Positions 60,186 to 64,000 of a stretch of DNA of 64,000 nt are shown piece by piece; the stretch's first letter is position 1; the number at the start of each line of letters is the position of its first letter. Position numbers and translations under genes: made by a program. Source of the DNA: Nicotiana tabacum (taxonomy: Eukaryota > Streptophyta > Magnoliopsida > Solanales > Solanaceae); assembly GCF_000715075.1 (NCBI RefSeq), contig NC_134102.1, positions 42,851,348 through 42,915,347 on the forward strand, written 5' to 3'. The notes under the pieces were generated by a model, which was not told the origin of the DNA, made no database searches, and worked only from the letters and a program-made list of their open reading frames with translations.

Positions 60186-60899
60186 CAGATCCTTTATACG
60201 AGTAATTATTTTACCATTAAAATAGCACATGGTGGTTTAATGAAACTCAAGCCCACAAGACATTATGTTGGGGGCAGAATGAACTTTATTGACTATGTCA
60301 ATGGGGCTGAACTAAAGTTGTCTATATTCAAATCTATGGATGAATTATGCGGTTATGGGAATGACTCGGTAACTTTTTGGCACAAGCCCAGGAGGCTAGG
60401 TGACAAAATGAGGCTAGTTTCAACTGATAAGTAAGTCAACGTTGTTGCAAAAAATATTCCCAGTGATCAGGTAGTTGACGTGTACTTTAAACATTTGGAT
60501 TCGTATATAGAAATGGGTATTGAGGATGCTATCTATGAGGGACAAAGCAATTCAAGGAATGATAATCATGTTACTGTTGGAGAACATCAAAAAGATGATA
60601 AGTGGGCTGTGGACTTGCTAAAGAAAATATATAGTTATAGGAAATGGGATCTGACAGGAATTCCTTGCAAGCATGCCATTGCTGCAATTTGGGCTAAAAA
60701 AGATGAGATTAATTCATATGTTCATGATTGCTATAAGGTGGAAACATATAGAAGGGTCTATGACTTTGCTATTCTATCTATGAATGGTCAACATATGTGG
60801 CCTAAGTCAAGCAATGTGCCTCCTTTGCCTCCACAATTAATAAGAACAAGCACAATAGGAAGAAAGCAAAAACTAAGGAGAAAGAACCAGATGAAGTAG
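60186..60899 (+). pseudogene. MULE transposase: N- and C-terminal parts joined, core missing
   Basis: The N-terminal part reads FTIKIAHGGLMKLKPTRHYV then GGRMNFIDYVNGAELKLSIF and VTFWHKPRRLG, the usual start of plant MuDR-type proteins. A TAA at 60432-60434 is in frame with the following SDQVVDVYFKHLDSYIEMG. After ATGAT-rich joining sequence (about 60540-60590), the C-terminal SWIM finger begins: IYSYRKWDLTGIPCKHAIAA (60627-60686). The first two zinc-binding Cys of SWIM (C-x-C) are both Tyr (TAT codons, G to A changes). The DDE core, normally several hundred residues between the two parts, is absent. Confidence 0.8.
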
Positions 60900-60929
60900 G
60901 AGCAAGTAGAACTAAAATGAAAAGAAAGC

Positions 60930-61080
60930 AGAACTCCTTGCTTTGTAGCTTATGACATAATGCTGGCCACAATAAAAGAACATGCAAATTTAATATTGTT
61001 CAGCCAGATTCCCAAGTTGATGAGCGTTCATCTTATGCTCCTGCCTCTCCAACTCGTGCAAAGCTTCCGGTATCAATACC
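60930..61080 (+). pseudogene. MULE C-terminal zinc knuckle, broken
   Basis: After a frame change the sequence reads CSL, stop (TGA, 60953-60955), HNAGHNKRTCKF. This is a C-x2-C-x4-H-x4-C knuckle with the second Cys codon turned into TGA. Such knuckles often follow the SWIM finger in plant MULE transposases. Confidence 0.6.
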
Positions 61081-61230
61081 ATACAATTGAATTTTGTTTA
61101 TTGAATTATTATGATATGAACGAGTAATAGTACCATATATTTTGTTTGCAGGTAAGAAGAGGACATGTGGTGCATAAACATATGCAATGTACTCAAGAAT
61201 TTGATTGTTAACATGACTGGAGTTCTAGTA

Positions 61231-61592
61231 TTGTTGCTGCTGAAATGTTGATATTTTGTTGCTGAAATGGTGATATTTTGCTGTTGAAATGTTGGAATGA
61301 GTACGTTTGCCGCTGAAATGCTGAATTTTTGCTGTTGATCTGCTGATTTTCGCTGTTGAAATGTTGATTTGCTGCTAAAATGCTGATATTTTAGCTATTG
61401 AAATGCTGGAATGCTGTATTTTTCCCACAGAAATACTGATTTTGCTGCTGAAATGCTGATTTTGTTGCTGAAATGCTGATTTTGGCCGCTGAAATGCAGA
61501 TAGCTTTGCACTTTGAATGCTTTTCTACTGCTGGAATGCTGATTTTTGCTGCTGAAGTGCTGATTTTTGCCGCTGAAGTGCTGATACACTTG
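61231..61592 (+). repeat. Minisatellite with unit like GCTGCTGAAATGCTGATTTT
   Basis: About 18 degenerate copies of a 15-24 bp unit built from GCTG(C/T)TGAAATGCTGATTTT lie between the transposase remnant and the right TIR of the MULE. Minus-strand ORFs here reflect the repeat only. Confidence 0.85.
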
Positions 61593-61769
61593 CAGTTTGA
61601 AACTTTTTTAGCATTACACATTTTATAAAGAATATTCTGTTAGTTTTTTAATTGAAGTTATGATTTTCTGTTAGTGAGACTAAAAGTGATCAAAATTTGT
61701 AAATTTAAAAGGACAAATAGTGCTAAGGGTTATATTTAAAGGACAAAGTTAAACCTACGCAGAAGATAA

Positions 61770-61855
61770 GGCTGATTTCGGGTTTCGACTACTTCCTTGC
61801 TATTCTGTTCCCAAGGCAATTAAGAAAGCAATTTTGAAGATTCAATGTCAAAATC
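61770..61855 (+). repeat. Direct repeat, right copy, beside the MULE
   Basis: This is the copy of 59503-59588, with CCGGG as TCGGG and one other clear change (AGAATC to AGATTC). Confidence 0.9.
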
Positions 61856-62360
61856 AAATAACATAAGTGTTGTATGAAAACAATTTCTAGCTTCTTCGAA
61901 TAATCGCTCAGAAATTCAAGGAAAAATTCATACCCAGATGAAAAACCCACTTTAAATAGACCCGAAAGGGGGGGAAAATCACCTGGTATCCAAATAGCAT
62001 AATCCAGGCAAGTTACCCGCTAGAAGAAAAAATAAAGTTGAGACAGTAATTGAGAGCGTCAGAAAATATTCTACCTTAAGGAGTTAGTGGAGAAGCGACA
62101 TATATTGTTTATGGAATAGAAAGAGGAAGAAGGAAAATCCCCAAAGCAATAATCTTACCGTTCAGTAGTACGGAGCAAGCGAACACGGGTTGGAGGAGGA
62201 GAGAAGCGGTGTCAGTTCGTCCGCCCGGCCAAATGACTAACTCAAATACATGGTTGTTCTGTAGGAGAATGATAGACGCATATACTTTATTAGATGAAAA
62301 GTCTAACATGTCCTTAGTTCCGAATTTGACAGGGAAGCAGATACGTTGAGACTTTGAGTC
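61856..62360. other. Flank between MULE and Harbinger-like element
   Basis: It contains AAATAGACCCGAAAGGGGGGG (about 61955) and a relatively GC-rich patch at 62160-62230. No product could be assigned. Confidence 0.35.
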
Positions 62361-62363
62361 TTA

Positions 62364-63928
62364 GCGCCTGTTTGGCCAAGCTTTTGAGGTCAAACGTACT
62401 TTTTTTCTCAAAAAAATACTTTTTAAAAACTTTGAATTGTTTGACCAATACAGAGAAGTATTTTTGGTTAACAGAAGAAGCATTTTTTCTGCTTTTGGAA
62501 AAAAATAGAAAATTCTAACTTCTTCTAAGAAACAGAAGCAGAAGTAGGAAATTAATTTATTCATGACAAAACTATCCTCAACATAATTTATATTTTTCAA
62601 ATTATCCCTTACTAATTTAAGTTTTTTCGTTTCATTTTTGTTTTTAGTTTTTACCATTCTATTAAAATTAAAGATATTATATATATGAATCATATTGTAA
62701 CTTTTCAAATTCTATATTTACTTTTCTTATTTTTGATTTTTTTCTTTGTGTAATGTCTTGTAACTTTCCAAATTATCTTCTTCTTTTTTCACACTAAAGC
62801 AAATTATCTACATCCTTCTTTGGATTATCAATTCTCTTCCTACAAAAAATCATTTATAATTTCTTCTATTATATGTTATTAGTTCCCGAATCTTTAAAAC
62901 AGTTATCAAATTTAATTTGTGAAAATGACCTACAAATAGGTAATAAATTTACAATTGCATTGCATAATCTATCTATATATTATTAAAAGAAGAAGAAAAT
63001 GTATCCACATTAAGTCAAGTGACAACCTCACAATAGGCCAATTGGCAATTTAGGACAAAGTTAGTAAGATTAGGTAAAAATTAATTTCTTTTTAAATTTA
63101 AATGTAAAAAAAATTAAATTATACATTATGTATTGTTAATAATTAGTTACTCTTTTTAAATTAGTTTAAACATAATTAACTATTTATTTTATGATTTATT
63201 TTATATATTTAAAATTATTTCTATTTTATGCTCAATACCATCTTTCAACACTCAGAATTATCTAGTTACAACTACCATGGCTATACATAATTTCATCCGA
63301 TGATATTCTTCTACAGAGATTGATAAAGAAGATGAGCCTTCTGATATTCCTTTAGAAATGCGAGGCAAGTCTTCTACTAATATGGGACATTGTGTGATAA
63401 AAGTAGCGATGAAATTGTTGAGAAATATTATCATGTATGAGTGACTTTACTTATTATTTCATGATGGATTATCAATATATAGTAATTTGTGGATAGACTT
63501 CTAATTTATACTGGATGATGTATTTTAGTTATTCAAATCATCATATAACAATAAGTAATTATACTAGATAATATCATATGCTTTGGTATAACTATATATA
63601 TATATAATTGATTTAAATCTGTAATATGTTTGTTTACTTTATATTTTAATTAAATTAAATTAAATAATAATAAAAGTCTCTTACGATAAATATTTAAGTT
63701 CATTTTTCTATTTAAAAGAATTATAAGACCTTGATACTATCTCTTTTGGTAATTTAATACTCAAAAGTACTTTTTAAAAAGATTGGCCAAACCCAATTTG
63801 TTTACCAAATGTTGCAAAAAATACTTCTTAAATGAATTGACCAAATACAAATATATTTTTTTCAAAGTACTTCTAAAAAAAATATTTTTCAAAATAAGCA
63901 GATTTTGACAGCTTGACCAAACAGGCTC
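62364..63928. mobile_element. PIF/Harbinger-like non-autonomous element
   Basis: The left end GCGCCTGTTTGGCCAAGCTT and the right end (rev. comp. GAGCCTGTTTGGTCAAGCTG) are terminal inverted repeats, flanked by TTA at 62361-62363 and 63929-63931. The GCCTGTTTGG end and TTA target fit PIF/Harbinger (Tourist-type) elements. Subterminal parts also pair (AAAAATACTTTTT against AAAAGTACTTTTT). The interior is 1.5 kb, AT-rich and non-coding. Confidence 0.65.
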
Positions 63929-64000
63929 TTAAGCTCTTCTATATAATAAAAATATTTTTTTTTTTATATCCGGATTCAGGTCCAACAAAAGGCAAGACAT

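Larger units (their letters stand above)
59611..61770 (+). mobile_element. Mutator-like element (MULE), internally deleted
   Basis: Terminal inverted repeats of about 95-110 bp are found at 59611-59705 and about 61660-61770. They share CTTATCTT, GTAGGTTTAACTTTGTCCT (left GATAGGTTTAACTTTGTCCT) and AAATATAACCCTTA. Inside are the N- and C-terminal parts of a MuDR-type transposase without the catalytic core. The right outer end appears cut by about 15 bp compared with the left. It is flanked by an 85-bp direct repeat instead of the usual 9-bp TSD. Confidence 0.75.

Noticed and set aside
61391..61621. Minus-strand ORFs rich in Ala, Ser and Lys
   Set aside because: They reflect the minisatellite unit only.

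Overview
This window is plant nuclear DNA, most likely from a Solanaceae genome and plausibly Nicotiana. I infer this from the types of LTR retrotransposon, a TS-like tail ending in TTG repeats, and several foldback and MITE families that I associate with Solanaceae. Almost all of the sequence is nested, decayed transposable elements. I see no intact protein-coding gene, tRNA, rRNA or CRISPR array. One stretch (about 22.1-23.8 kb) may hold the exons of a host gene, and one short piece (about 33.8-34.0 kb) resembles the start of a cytochrome P450.

Layout. 1-905: 3' part of a non-LTR (LINE) element, minus strand, cutting into an LTR. 906-18907: element E1, a Ty3/gypsy element of the Tat lineage on the plus strand. 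It carries a decayed gag-pol with two RNase H regions and, downstream, a gene in antisense orientation (aORF). E1 is interrupted by a solo LTR (7705-9639, TSD TTCCG) and by element E2 (12018-17302, minus strand). E2 has LTRs, PBS and PPT and encodes Gag and protease, but has an unknown reading frame where reverse transcriptase and integrase should be. 18908-23939: low-copy DNA with a small MITE (20311-20427), a 195-bp foldback MITE (21043-21237), a LINE/SINE tail with a perfect 14-bp TSD (21844-21995) and candidate exons. 23940-33018: element E3, a second Tat element of E1 type, truncated at its 3' end, with large deletions in pol and its own aORF. 33019-34845: AT-rich DNA with the P450-like fragment and a GGCTT-rich repeat.

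34846-46362: element E4, a Tekay/Del-type chromovirus on the plus strand with LTRs over 3 kb. It has gag, protease, reverse transcriptase, RNase H, integrase and a chromodomain, all broken. 46397-55869: element E5, minus strand, perfect TSD TTAAC. Its LTRs and terminal untranslated parts are related to E4, but its 3.9-kb interior shows no recognisable gene. E4 and E5 lie tail to tail, 34 bp apart. 55875-64000: AT-rich DNA with a hAT-like fragment, a Stowaway-like MITE, a Mutator-like element that keeps only the two ends of its transposase (59611-61770, flanked by an 85-bp direct repeat) and a PIF/Harbinger-like non-coding element (62364-63928, TSD TTA).

The most notable points are these. The antisense gene is present in both E1 and E3 with three short introns at the same places and of nearly the same lengths, which suggests a spliced gene carried by the Tat family. 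E2 looks like a pol-less element with its own additional coding region. E5 looks like a non-coding derivative parasitic on Tekay. Lineage names rest on motif recognition by eye, not on database searches.
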